From an uncultured Eubacteriales bacterium (GTDB taxonomy: Bacteria; Bacillota; Clostridia; Lachnospirales; Lachnospiraceae), in NCBI GenBank assembly GCA_900317515.1, contig ONHA01000030.1, forward strand, positions 1-48,339: a DNA stretch of 48,339 bases, in the 5' to 3' direction. A model generated the notes under the pieces. The model did no database searches. It was not told the DNA's origin and saw only the letters and a list, made by a program, of their open reading frames with translations. Both the position numbers and the translations under genes were made by a program. Below are positions 16,355 through 25,369 of the stretch, in pieces (positions within the stretch are counted from its first letter, which is position 1; every line of letters starts with the position of its first letter).

Positions 16355-16805
16355 ATGAAGAAAGAAACCCGCTTAAAACTCATGTTCATCATCCCGTCCA
16401 CCATCGGCGTCCTGCTTTTTATGGTGCCGATCCTCGTGCATGACACCTGGACCATCCTGGTGAAGCTCCTCGCGGACATCATCAACGGTGCGGTCGGCAC
16501 GTTCCTGCCGCTTCTGTGCGCCGCCATCCTGACGATCTCGGCTGTCATGGCGCTCATCACTCTGGTCGCAAAGCCCCGCTTTGTCCTTGACAATGACATT
16601 TTAAAGGAGTGATTCTCCTGCACTCCCGTCTGGGTCGTCGTCCGGATTCTGGGCTGTATATTCGTGAGGATGACCTACCTTAAGATTGGCGCCGCCGGAG
16701 ACGGCATCGCAGCCATGATCTCCGGTGCCGACCAGGGCGGCGTGGCCCTGGACCTCATCGCGGGCCTCGTCATCATCTTCGCGATCGCGAGCTTCCTGCT
16801 GCCCC
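16355..16805 (+). pseudogene. YjiH-family membrane protein, interrupted and truncated
   Basis: The start follows AAAAGGAAATCCT. The first 85 codons give a membrane protein beginning MKKETRLKLMFIIPSTIGVL with further hydrophobic segments, as in the YjiH (nucleoside-recognition-like) family. A TGA at 16610-16612 stops the frame, but the same frame continues with PVWVVVRILGCIFVRMTYLKIG, which is the next conserved YjiH block, and GLVIIFAIASFLLP. Homology then ends abruptly near 16805, 8 bases before the stop of the convergent gene; about half the normal length is missing. The gene is therefore decayed: one nonsense codon plus a 3' deletion. Confidence 0.7.
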
Positions 16806-16812
16806 GCTCATT

Positions 16813-17661
16813 TTATGCCCCTTTTTCTTCAACAAAAACCCCCGTAAGCCGCGGCACCCGGAAGCGCCCCGTAAAGAGGTCGCACTTGCACAAAAACGCG
16901 TAAAATACATGCCGCCCCTGCCCGGACATGGACTCGTAGTTGCCCTGGCCCTTCGCGAGGACCACGGCCGCCTCATCAAGGACCTCCCTCGCCGCCTCCG
17001 GCAGCATCCCGTAAATGGTCCCCGCCACCGCCTCGCCGTTCGAGACGATCGCCGCCTCGCGGTCCAGCCCGACGTAGGAGGCGTCCTCCCCTGTCGCATC
17101 GTTCAGGACCTCGCCGCCTCGCACCATCGCGGAGACCGTAAGACGCGGAAACCGCTTCTTAAGCTCCCGGATGAAGAGCCTGTCGAGCACGATCTCCCCG
17201 CAGTTGTCGCAGATGAGAAGAAAATTTCTCGCCTTCGCGCACTCCGCGAGGAAGGACGCATAGACCTCCTTATCCGCCTCCCGCATCTCCGTGTCCTCGA
17301 ACAGGCGGAGGAAGGTGCCCTCATCCACGTGATTCATGGCTCCGAAATCGATGTAGTTCCCGATCCGGGCCATGACAAATGCCTTCGCGAGCGGATCGTC
17401 CGCCGCCTCGATCTCCCGCACCAGCGCGTCCTCCATCGAGAGGACCAGGTCGTTGTAGGCTTTCTTCAGGTCCCGGTAGTCGGCTCCCTTTCCGAAGAGC
17501 TCTTCGTGCAGCCTGTTGAACTGCCAGACCAGGTAGGGGCTTGAGTCTGCTTCTCCCCGGGTTTCGATGATCTCCCGGACCCGGGCAAGGTAGACCGGGT
17601 CGCTTGTCTTGTTTTTCTGCTTGTCATAGAGACAGGCCGCACAGCTTTCGGATATACGCAT
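16813..17661 (-). CDS. DUF89 / ARMT1-like damage-control phosphatase
   Basis: A protein of about 282 residues. The start is set at 17661 (MRISESCAACLYDKQ), which has GAGGAAATGAAA as ribosome-binding site; an upstream ATG at 17691 in the same frame would add 10 residues. Family features: the N-terminal CAAC pair, the metal-site block LLICDNCGEIVLDRLFI, the VRGGEVLNDAT segment and the VLAKGQGNYESM loop. DUF89 enzymes are metal-dependent phosphatases acting on damaged or excess sugar phosphates and related metabolites. Neighbours are decayed genes, so context gives no substrate. Confidence 0.88.
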   Translation of the reverse strand: MRISESCAACLYDKQKNKTSDPVYLARVREIIETRGEADSSPYLVWQFNRLHEELFGKGADYRDLKKAYNDLVLSMEDALVREIEAADDPLAKAFVMARIGNYIDFGAMNHVDEGTFLRLFEDTEMREADKEVYASFLAECAKARNFLLICDNCGEIVLDRLFIRELKKRFPRLTVSAMVRGGEVLNDATGEDASYVGLDREAAIVSNGEAVAGTIYGMLPEAAREVLDEAAVVLAKGQGNYESMSGQGRHVFYAFLCKCDLFTGRFRVPRLTGVFVEEKGA

Positions 17662-17857
17662 TTTCATTTCCTCATCATTCATAAATCTCATATCAGTATA
17701 TCGCGAAAATGCAGATTATTCCAGCAGCTTCGGAAAATGCAAATATTTTTGTAATTATTCTAAATCTGCAAAGATGTTGCAAAGGTCACCCTGCTAAGAT
17801 GAGATCACAACAAAAGAAAACACACGGATACACAAGGTATCGGGAAAGGAAAATACA

Positions 17858-18143
17858 ATGATGCTCAAATCCTTAAAAAATTCTTCGGTCTCTCAATCTT
17901 ATGCGGCGCGGGGCGGTTATGGTGCAGGGACACTTCATCAGGGAAGACTGAATGAAAAGCAGGTGCAAAAAAGCAGCCCAGCTGCTCACCACGGACTCAC
18001 CGGTCGCCCTGATCGGAGAATCCATGGGCTTCGAGGACCAGCACGTCTTCTCCAGGGCCTTTAAAAAAAACTGGGGCGTCTCCCCGGCACTCTATCGAAA
18101 AAAGAGTCAATACATGTTATCATTGTTGTCAGAAGGACTTTAA
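17858..18143 (+). pseudogene. AraC-family regulator remnant (C-terminal HTH, frameshifted)
   Basis: From about 17960, one frame reads KKAAQLLTTDSPVALIGESM, then GFEDQHVFSRAFKKNWGVSPALYRKK, which is the second helix-turn-helix of an AraC protein. The preceding RLNEKQVQK lies in another frame; removing one A from the A6 run near 17966 would join them. A further shift separates VQGHFIRE just before. No sensor domain is present. At least two frameshifts and loss of the N-terminus make it a pseudogene. It lies just upstream of the TIR operon. Confidence 0.6.
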
Positions 18144-18170
18144 ACCCGCTGCTCTTTAAGGAGATGTTTC

Positions 18171-20579
18171 ATGGAACACTATATCGATGTTATTTTCGAA
18201 CATTCATGCTCTGCTCCGGGACATGATACCGTTCAGTGGCTGAAAAGCTCAGGCACCGCCCTGGAGTCACAGCCGCCTCTTGTGACAGAATCAGGCTTTA
18301 CCACTCATCATCTCACAGCACAGCGAGAGATTGCGATGGACTCGGTCATCGTGTTCCTGTCAGGCGAGGCTGCCCTGAATGAGGACTGGCGGGCCTTTGT
18401 CACCGGAATTCCCGAACAGGTCCGCCTGATTCCCGTCGAGAGATCAACCACCGAGGAATACAGCAGTGAGGGACGCATTCCCGCGCGCATCGGAGAGGTC
18501 AATTTCATACGGCTGGACGGAAACGAACGCGCAAATCTGTTGGATTCTCTCGTCACGGATCCCGAATTCTACACGATGAAAAACCACCTTCTCTTCAAGT
18601 GCCGCACCTGGCAGATTGCGCATTACAAAGGAGAGCTCCTGACCGAAAAGAAGAGTATTCTGGCGTACAAAGCCGTCATTCTCAAAAAAATGACTGTCGA
18701 AAAAGATGCCGGCCTCCTTGCTCAGCTCAAAGACATCTCCTCTTATCTTGACGCCTCCGAGCAATATGCCCGCAGGCTGGCCCGGCAGAAATTCCTGCGC
18801 CTGGCCGGCAGAGGACTTCTTGCCTCAGCCGCGATCCTGCTCATGATCGGTTTCTACAAGGCGGCTGAATATTTTCGAAGGATCAGCTTTTCAAACATTG
18901 CACTTTCGGTAGATGTCGAAGCGGGCGATCCGGAATCCGGGGCCGTCAAGATGATCGAAGCGCTGACAAATCCCTTCTCCGAGGCCCCTTCCAAAAAGAT
19001 TGCCTACGACAGACTTGTTGATTTTATGGATTTCACCTGGACACAGACGCCTGTCGGCATGAATTACAACGATATCATCCTCGACCTTGCGATCCCCGAC
19101 GGTTCGCAGTACGTGTGGACCGCCACGCAGGGGGGCCATGCTCTGTGCTGGGACACCTACACCGGACAGATCGTGGAAAATGAAACCCTCGCAGCTGATC
19201 CTCTTCCCGCCATAGCGGAAGACAACGGCTCCCTCGCCGCTCTTGACGCCTCCGGCTGTCTGCATCTCTTCGGTGGCAGTTCCCGACGCGACATCCAGAC
19301 TGCCGGATCGCTTGAGCCGTCGCTCACAAAGCTGAGGCTCTCCGGGGACTATGTTCTGCTCTTTGACAGCGACAGTGCGGAGCTGGCCGGGGGAAGCGGC
19401 GATATTAAGATCATCCTCCCTCCCGAAGAAGGCAGAACCGTCCTGACCGCCGGGTTCGCAGACGGAAAACCGCTCATCGTCTGTGCCGATGGAGGAAACC
19501 TGGTTCTCTTCTGCTATGAATCAGAGGCTCTCAGGCAGACGTTCCGCGGGGACATCCCCGTCACATCCTTCAGCCTTGCCGACACAAAAGACGGAACCGT
19601 CATCGTGACAGACCGCGACGGGCAGGTCTGGCAGGTTCGGGACGGACAGGCACAGCGAACCGCACTCCTCCTTCCCCAGGGCATCTCGCTTTCCCTTATC
19701 AACGATCACACCGCAGCCTATCTCGAAAGAAACATGGGACTCGGCATCTACGATCTGAAGCGCGAATTTGATTACGGAGATCTTTTCACATCGCTCTCCG
19801 GCGCAAAAGACCTCCGGGTCTCCGAAGGTCTCCTCGCAGCGGACGTATCTGCCTGCTGGCAGGTCGTTTCGCTGGCCGATATTCTTCCGGCAAACCCGGA
19901 ACCGGCCGTCCCTGTCGAAGCTGAGTACAGCTCCCGCCGTGCGGAAGCCGATCTTTCCGTCTCGGGCGGCAAGGGTTTGGGAAGTGCCGAGATTGCCGAA
20001 AACGGCTTGCTGTTTCTCTCCGTGACTCTTCAGGATTCGGAGGAAGCAGTAACCGTCCTGGTGGATCCTGCCCGGGTCCTTAATAATGAGGCCGGTCATC
20101 TCCCGGATGAGACTCTCGCCGCAGTGCCTGACGAGTTCGCCTGTTATGAGGACGAACCGTTTTCGACCGACGGTCTTCCGACAGTGGCGGGTATCCGCTA
20201 TGTCCCCGCAAACGAGTTCAATAAAAAGGACTATTATTACCTTTTGATCGGCGCTTCGGACGGCAGTTTCACGGAGCTGGCGGCTGACCCTGCCGAAGGC
20301 ACGATGGTCCGCACCTGCAGTCATACGATTCCTTCCCGTGCGCCGGTCACGGCGATCCTGCAGACTCCCGACGGCTACCTGCTTAAGGATGAGGCCGGAC
20401 TTCTGTGGCCGTGCCGCAGCGGCATTAACAACGTGACCGAGCGCGGTATGATTGCCAATGTTCGCGCGAAGCTCCGCTCGGCCGTCACGACACAGATGAA
20501 GGACGCTGTCTCCTCCGATGTGTGGAAAGCGCTCGACCTTGAGATCTTTCCCGGCGGCGACGGAAAATGGTGGGGGTGA
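18171..20579 (+). CDS. Divergent TIR-like, single-TM, beta-propeller protein
   Basis: 802 residues in three parts. Residues 1-90 have the spacing of a TIR fold (DVIFEHSC, then DSVIVFLSGEAALNEDWRAF), but the first motif is not FISYS and the usual C-x-x-E catalytic element is absent, so NADase activity is unlikely. Residues 125-205 contain HLLFKCRTWQIAHYKGELL and a YLDASEQYARR helix, the juxtamembrane pattern of TIR and WD40 proteins. One membrane helix is at about 213-230 with Arg/Lys-rich flanks on its N side, predicting TIR inside and the remainder outside. From about 300 on there are WD40/PQQ-like blades (QYVWTATQGGHALCWDTYTG). The next gene starts 3 bases after the stop and has the same architecture. 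The start at 18171 follows AAGGAGATGTTTC. Confidence 0.72.
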   Translation: MEHYIDVIFEHSCSAPGHDTVQWLKSSGTALESQPPLVTESGFTTHHLTAQREIAMDSVIVFLSGEAALNEDWRAFVTGIPEQVRLIPVERSTTEEYSSEGRIPARIGEVNFIRLDGNERANLLDSLVTDPEFYTMKNHLLFKCRTWQIAHYKGELLTEKKSILAYKAVILKKMTVEKDAGLLAQLKDISSYLDASEQYARRLARQKFLRLAGRGLLASAAILLMIGFYKAAEYFRRISFSNIALSVDVEAGDPESGAVKMIEALTNPFSEAPSKKIAYDRLVDFMDFTWTQTPVGMNYNDIILDLAIPDGSQYVWTATQGGHALCWDTYTGQIVENETLAADPLPAIAEDNGSLAALDASGCLHLFGGSSRRDIQTAGSLEPSLTKLRLSGDYVLLFDSDSAELAGGSGDIKIILPPEEGRTVLTAGFADGKPLIVCADGGNLVLFCYESEALRQTFRGDIPVTSFSLADTKDGTVIVTDRDGQVWQVRDGQAQRTALLLPQGISLSLINDHTAAYLERNMGLGIYDLKREFDYGDLFTSLSGAKDLRVSEGLLAADVSACWQVVSLADILPANPEPAVPVEAEYSSRRAEADLSVSGGKGLGSAEIAENGLLFLSVTLQDSEEAVTVLVDPARVLNNEAGHLPDETLAAVPDEFACYEDEPFSTDGLPTVAGIRYVPANEFNKKDYYYLLIGASDGSFTELAADPAEGTMVRTCSHTIPSRAPVTAILQTPDGYLLKDEAGLLWPCRSGINNVTERGMIANVRAKLRSAVTTQMKDAVSSDVWKALDLEIFPGGDGKWWG

Positions 20580-20582
20580 ACG

Positions 20583-22832
20583 ATGAGTTATATTTTTATT
20601 TCCTACTCAAGAAAGAATTCGGACATCGTGGATTCGTTTGCCGGGCGGCTCAGAACTGCCGGGTATGAGATCTGGCTGGACAGATCCGGTTCCGGCACAG
20701 GCATTCCCTTCTCCACAAAATGGTTCGAGGTCATCAAGGAGGCTCTTTACCTCTCCGCCGGCGCCATTATTTTTAAATCGGAGTACTGGCTGGCCTCCGG
20801 CCCCTGCAGCGAGGAGTTTTCACTCATAAAGAGCTGCAGCATGCCCTACCTGGAGCTTGATCCGGCCGATGTCAGTTCGGATCCCGACGCCGCCTTCGCA
20901 AAGTTCAGGCAATTTTTTATAAACCAGGTGCAGACTTCCGAAAATGCAAACCGCACCAGTCTCTTCTCGCATGCCTATGAGCTGAAGTCCGGCGTGGATC
21001 CCTACCAGCTTATCGAGCATCCCGGCGGCCTCGGCGCCTCACTGCGCTATCTGGCTGTCGATCTGCCCCAGCTGACCGCCCGGATGACAAAAGAACGCTA
21101 CGACAAGCTCTGCCCCGAGCTCTATGACTATATGCTCAAATACCTTGGCTTTGCAAAAAAAATCACGCGGGGCCGGATAGCCAAAAGACTTCTGGGCTTT
21201 TTGATCGCGGCCGCCTCGCTTGTCCTCCTGCTGTCCGTACCGCTTGCCCTTGCGCAGGGATCAAAGGAAAACTGGGAAACCTATGCCGGTCAGGCTCTCT
21301 CGGGAAAGATAGCTTCTCTGCGCAATATCGATCCTGTCGCCGCAATCAATACGGCAGAAAGTATGGATGATTCCTATCTGTCGGTCACATCGTACTATTC
21401 TCTCTCCATGAATGCGGTGAGACTCCTCGATGCCCGGCTTCCGGACAGGGTCCTCTGTGCGGATGACAGCGATTACTCTGCGTTTTCCGCGGCAAGTACT
21501 GTCTCAAGCAGTCCTCTTTTCGATCTCAAACTATCCGGCACCTCCGGAAGCCTCATCTTCACCGATCTGTCCTCCGGTGTCTGCCGGACGCTGAACACGC
21601 CTTCGCCGGTCGATCATTTCGCCTGGAGTACTGACGGAAAAATGCTGCTCTTCTCGGCGGGCAGCAGAATATATCTCTGCAGCCCCGGAAAGAGGCTGGC
21701 GCCGATACAGCTTTCGGAGAATTTTGAGCCTGTCAGGGAACTTAAATTTGTAGAATCAGACGGTTTGACGTATGCTGCCGCCCTCACAGAGCATGATACA
21801 CTCCTTATGTGGGAATCTCCTTTCCCGGAGAAGCTCTCTTCCCGCAGAGATATCAATTACGGTATTTTCCTCGATGATGATACCGTCGTCTATACCGACG
21901 GAAGTGATATCATTATAAGAGAGGCAGACACCGAGACCGTATTTACGCCGTATCCGGACCGGACGATCAAATCGCCCTCCTGGTCGGTGTCCGATGACGG
22001 GAAGAAGATTGCCGTGCTTGCAGAAGGAGACTCCGACACGCTGATATCCGTCATCTCCCTCACGGACGGATCTGTCTGCACCGAAGTACAACCGGCTGTC
22101 ACAGCAACCGCCCTCGCCTTCAGCGATGACGGCCGCTCTTTATACGCCTCCGCCTTCGGCTGCGGCATCATGTGTATCGATACCGCTTCCGGGGAGGTTG
22201 CCTGCGGCACCGAGGAAATGTATTTTCAGAACATCGCCCGGTACGGAAAAAGATGGGTCCTCATAGATTACAACGGAGCTGCCGTCATATTTGACAGCCA
22301 GCTTCAGAAAATACTCGATGCCGGATCGGTAAATCAGGTCTTCATGCCTGCCTTCTCACTGGCTGTAAACGCCGATACAGGGTATCTCTACACCGCAAAC
22401 CGCGGCGGCGCGTCCACCTTCGGATGCTCAAGATTCAATCTCAATACCGGGGAAATCAATCTGTTTATCGTACCCAGGCTTTCAAAAATTGATTCCAACA
22501 CTGCCGTGGGACTCTCGGATGACGGCGCCTTTGTCGCCTTCGGTTACCCGGACGGCACTGTCCGGGTCTACGAGCAGGAGCATATGTATCTTGTCTATGA
22601 GAGACGCTGTGCGGCCGAGTCGGTCTCCGCACTCAAATTCTCTGCGGACAATACGACAATTCGTGTTCTTGGTGAATCCGGCAATATTTACAGCGCAGAG
22701 CTGCCGCTGTACGAACTCATGACAGGTGATGCGAGTGCTGCTGCAAACTGGGCTGCCATGAAGGAGCAGCTGACAGATCTCAGGGATACCTATTATGACG
22801 GCATAAGTCCTCTTTTTCGGGAACAGTCATGA
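20583..22832 (+). CDS. TIR-domain, single-TM, WD40-like beta-propeller protein
   Basis: 749 residues. The N-terminal TIR domain is clear: box 1 YIFISYSRKNSDIVDSFAGR, then GYEIWLDRSG and a C-x-x-E element (Cys75-Glu78 in GPCSEEF) where TIR NADases carry the catalytic Glu. A linker to residue 200 is followed by one membrane helix (about 203-224) after KKITRGRIAKR, predicting a cytosolic TIR. Then comes a helical stretch with DPVAAINTAESM typical before WD40 arrays, and propeller blades (FAWSTDGKMLLFSAG, LAFSDDGRSLYASAFG, VGLSDDGAFVAFGYPDGTV). The stop of the partner gene is 3 bases upstream, so the pair is translationally coupled. Prokaryotic TIRs usually hydrolyse NAD+ or make cyclic ADP-ribose signals in defence; that role here is inference. 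Confidence 0.82.
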   Translation: MSYIFISYSRKNSDIVDSFAGRLRTAGYEIWLDRSGSGTGIPFSTKWFEVIKEALYLSAGAIIFKSEYWLASGPCSEEFSLIKSCSMPYLELDPADVSSDPDAAFAKFRQFFINQVQTSENANRTSLFSHAYELKSGVDPYQLIEHPGGLGASLRYLAVDLPQLTARMTKERYDKLCPELYDYMLKYLGFAKKITRGRIAKRLLGFLIAAASLVLLLSVPLALAQGSKENWETYAGQALSGKIASLRNIDPVAAINTAESMDDSYLSVTSYYSLSMNAVRLLDARLPDRVLCADDSDYSAFSAASTVSSSPLFDLKLSGTSGSLIFTDLSSGVCRTLNTPSPVDHFAWSTDGKMLLFSAGSRIYLCSPGKRLAPIQLSENFEPVRELKFVESDGLTYAAALTEHDTLLMWESPFPEKLSSRRDINYGIFLDDDTVVYTDGSDIIIREADTETVFTPYPDRTIKSPSWSVSDDGKKIAVLAEGDSDTLISVISLTDGSVCTEVQPAVTATALAFSDDGRSLYASAFGCGIMCIDTASGEVACGTEEMYFQNIARYGKRWVLIDYNGAAVIFDSQLQKILDAGSVNQVFMPAFSLAVNADTGYLYTANRGGASTFGCSRFNLNTGEINLFIVPRLSKIDSNTAVGLSDDGAFVAFGYPDGTVRVYEQEHMYLVYERRCAAESVSALKFSADNTTIRVLGESGNIYSAELPLYELMTGDASAAANWAAMKEQLTDLRDTYYDGISPLFREQS

Positions 22833-22844
22833 ATTCGGCACAGC

Positions 22845-22887
22845 AAAAAAGCGATCCCGCAGCCTGATGCTGCCGGATCGCTTTTCT
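22845..22887. terminator. Bidirectional terminator after the TIR operon
   Basis: GCGATCC / GGATCGC with an inner GCAGC / GCTGC stem, flanked by A6 on the left and CTTTTCTT on the right. It serves the plus-strand TIR operon and the minus-strand DUF3737 gene. Confidence 0.8.
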
Positions 22888-22898
22888 TATCTCACTGA

Positions 22899-23735
22899 TT
22901 ATTCCCCGGCGATAACCTGCCCCTCGGCCTCCGGATCGTCCATGATGATCTCGCCGATGCCGGCCGCATGGATGGTCCCGCACTTCGGGTTCTTGATGCT
23001 GATGACGGAGGTCGTGATCTCCGCCTCGACCTCGGACTTCTCGAAGGCGAGGTCCGTGTCGATCATGCGGCAGTTCACCAGCTTAAGGCCCTTGCAGTAG
23101 CAGAGCGGCTGGGTCCCGATGATCGTGCAGTTCTCGAAGGTCACATTCTCGCAGTACCAGGCCAGGTACTCTCCCTTGATCGTGCTGTCCTTCACAACCA
23201 CGTTTTTCGCGTGCCAGAACGCATCCTTGGTGTCGAAATTGCAGTTTGTAAAGGTCGAGTCGGTAATGTACTGGAAGGAGTATTTCCCTTTAAGGGTCAC
23301 GTTGTCGAAGTGAAGCCGCTCGGAGCGCAGCATGAAATACTCTCCCTCCACCCTGGAGTCCTTCATGTCGATCCCGCGGACCGACCAGCCGAACTCCGGG
23401 GAGATGATGTCGCACCCCTCGATCGTGACGTCCGCGCACTCGCGCAGGGCCTTGATGCCGTGCATTTTCGTATCTGTGATGCGCACATCCTCCGTGTACC
23501 AGAGGGCCGCGCGGCAGAGCGGAGTCATCTCCGAGCCGCTGATCGTAAGATTCGTATCGTGCCAGAACGGGTAGCGCAGGTTGAAGAATGAGTCTTTTAC
23601 GGTGACGTCCCGGCTTTCCTTCAGCGCACTCTCGCCGTCCGCCGGCCCGTCAAAGCGGCAGTTCACCACTTCCGCGCCGCGGCTGCCGTAGAGGGCGCGC
23701 TCCTCGTCGAATGTCAGGTCTTTATAGGTTGTCAT
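22899..23735 (-). CDS. DUF3737 family protein (right-handed beta-helix)
   Basis: 278 residues made of repeating strands of about 20 residues with Asn/Cys/Phe at regular turns (VTVKDSFFNLRYPFWHDTNL, VTFENCTIIGTQPLCYCKGL, LKLVNCRMIDTDLAFEKSEV), a parallel beta-helix pattern. The opening YKDLTFDEERALYGSRGAEV is typical of DUF3737, a widespread gut-Firmicute family of unknown function. No signal peptide. The start follows GGAGATAAAA. Confidence 0.88.
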   Translation of the reverse strand: MTTYKDLTFDEERALYGSRGAEVVNCRFDGPADGESALKESRDVTVKDSFFNLRYPFWHDTNLTISGSEMTPLCRAALWYTEDVRITDTKMHGIKALRECADVTIEGCDIISPEFGWSVRGIDMKDSRVEGEYFMLRSERLHFDNVTLKGKYSFQYITDSTFTNCNFDTKDAFWHAKNVVVKDSTIKGEYLAWYCENVTFENCTIIGTQPLCYCKGLKLVNCRMIDTDLAFEKSEVEAEITTSVISIKNPKCGTIHAAGIGEIIMDDPEAEGQVIAGE

Positions 23736-23817
23736 TTTTATCTCCTCTATCTATGTGCATCGCATGCATGCCGCTATTATAGCGGGTTTCCTGCCGGTTG
23801 GCAAACCATAAATTTCT

Positions 23818-25257
23818 TTAAAGCACCATCGACATCGTCCCAAACACGAAGATGAGGACTATAAGGAAGACCAGCTCCTGCTTCCAGCGGTTGGCGAGGA
23901 GACCGACGACCTCCCGCATGAACGCGTTGGGCCAGTACCACCACCTCGTGATGCTGCCGATCCCCTCCGCACGAAGGCCGGCCAGGGAGGCCCAGACGCC
24001 GCTTCTGAAGACGTGATAGTTGGTCGTCGAGAAGATGACGCGGGCGTCTTTGTTTTCATTTTCAATCAGCTTCTTTGAAAATACCATATTCTGGTAGGTG
24101 TTTTTGGACTCCTTCTCCGGCCTGATATACTCATCCGGGATCCCCTGGGAGAGAAGATAGTTCCGCATCGCCTCGGCCTCCGCCATCACCTCGTCGGGGC
24201 CCTGGCCGCCGGAGGGGACCAGGATGGCCGTCTTCCCCTTCTCCTTCTGGTCTTTCCAGAACGAAATCGCCCGGTCGACGCGGCCCCGAAGGAGCGGCGG
24301 CAGCGTCCCGTCCTTGCGGAACCCGCAGCCCAGGATCAGGATATAGTCGACGGGTCCCTTAGGAATGTGCCTCGCGGCCTTGATTCCGCAGATGATGGAG
24401 CCGATCAGCATACATTCAAAGTAGGCGTAGGCGGTGCAGTACACATTCTGCATCGTCATCCTGAGCCGGTATTCAAACTCGGATCCCGAAAAATTGGCCC
24501 CGCCCACAAGAAAGGCCAGGACAGCGCCCCCGATCATCATGACGCTGATCAGGATCCCCAGCGCATTCTGGATACGCGGTCTCTCGTGCCGGAGAAGCTC
24601 GATATTGCTGACCGTCATGGAGACGGCAAAGACAAGTACGAGCGGAAATGTCAGAAACATGAAATTATAGCCCGCCGAGGAAATCTGCGAATACACGCTT
24701 GTCATGAAGAACCGGCCCGGAGAGAAGATGTGCCGGATCGTCGCCATGAGAAGCATAATACCGGTCAGAAGCAGAAAGAGAGAGAAGCCCGCAGCATAGA
24801 TCGTGGAATAGGAGTAAAATGAAGCCCCCTTCGCCCGCCGGTAGCCAAGCAGCAGGAAAAGGCTCTCGCTCAGCGCAAGATACGTGAGCGCGCACATCAC
24901 GATGTTGTCCCCCGTAAATTCGCCGCTGCTCATATTGTAGATGGTTCCGAACCGGCTCACTTTGAAAAAGCCGAAGCCTGCCTCCTCCCCGGCTTCATCG
25001 ACCAGAAAAAGGACCACATCGCCGGGTTTCTCCGGGCGCACATCCACGAACGCAAATCCTTCCCTGATTTCCGGAGTGCCGAAGGACACCCTGCCGCCCT
25101 CCTCTTCCTGGCGGACACTGAACGACTCCGATTCCGTGCTTATGTAGTTCATCGGAATGTAGGCTCTGTATACGCTGCGCGTGGCGATCCGGCCGATGAC
25201 GCAGACCAGAATAACGATCATTAAATTGATAAGGCTCTGTTTAGCGAACTTTTTCAT
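23818..25257 (-). CDS. Membrane protein with DUF218 (SanA/YdcF/ElyC-like) domain
   Basis: 479 residues. An N-terminal membrane anchor and an extracytoplasmic loop (about 30-110) are followed by five or six hydrophobic segments (120-290) and then a DUF218 domain from about 300: VDYILILGCGFRKDGTLPPL, LVPSGGQGPDEVMAEAEAM, KNTYQNMVFSKKLI and a TTNYHVFRSGVWA block. DUF218 proteins such as ElyC and SanA affect cell-envelope lipid carriers or vancomycin tolerance; the biochemical activity is unsettled. A last membrane helix closes the protein. The start at 25257 follows AGGAAGGGG. Confidence 0.88.
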   Translation of the reverse strand: MKKFAKQSLINLMIVILVCVIGRIATRSVYRAYIPMNYISTESESFSVRQEEEGGRVSFGTPEIREGFAFVDVRPEKPGDVVLFLVDEAGEEAGFGFFKVSRFGTIYNMSSGEFTGDNIVMCALTYLALSESLFLLLGYRRAKGASFYSYSTIYAAGFSLFLLLTGIMLLMATIRHIFSPGRFFMTSVYSQISSAGYNFMFLTFPLVLVFAVSMTVSNIELLRHERPRIQNALGILISVMMIGGAVLAFLVGGANFSGSEFEYRLRMTMQNVYCTAYAYFECMLIGSIICGIKAARHIPKGPVDYILILGCGFRKDGTLPPLLRGRVDRAISFWKDQKEKGKTAILVPSGGQGPDEVMAEAEAMRNYLLSQGIPDEYIRPEKESKNTYQNMVFSKKLIENENKDARVIFSTTNYHVFRSGVWASLAGLRAEGIGSITRWWYWPNAFMREVVGLLANRWKQELVFLIVLIFVFGTMSMVL

Positions 25258-25369
25258 GCGGGCCCCTTCCTGCGTTTTTGGTGATACTAAGAGTGTACCA
25301 TTTTACTTCCTTCCTAACAAGTGGTATCCTGATAGTGCAGCCCGCTGATCCTGCACACCGGAGAAAACC

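Noticed and set aside
16355-16903. Selenoprotein or recoded TGA in YjiH
   Set aside because: YjiH proteins have no selenocysteine at this place, no SECIS-like hairpin is evident after the TGA, and the gene is also truncated at 3'.
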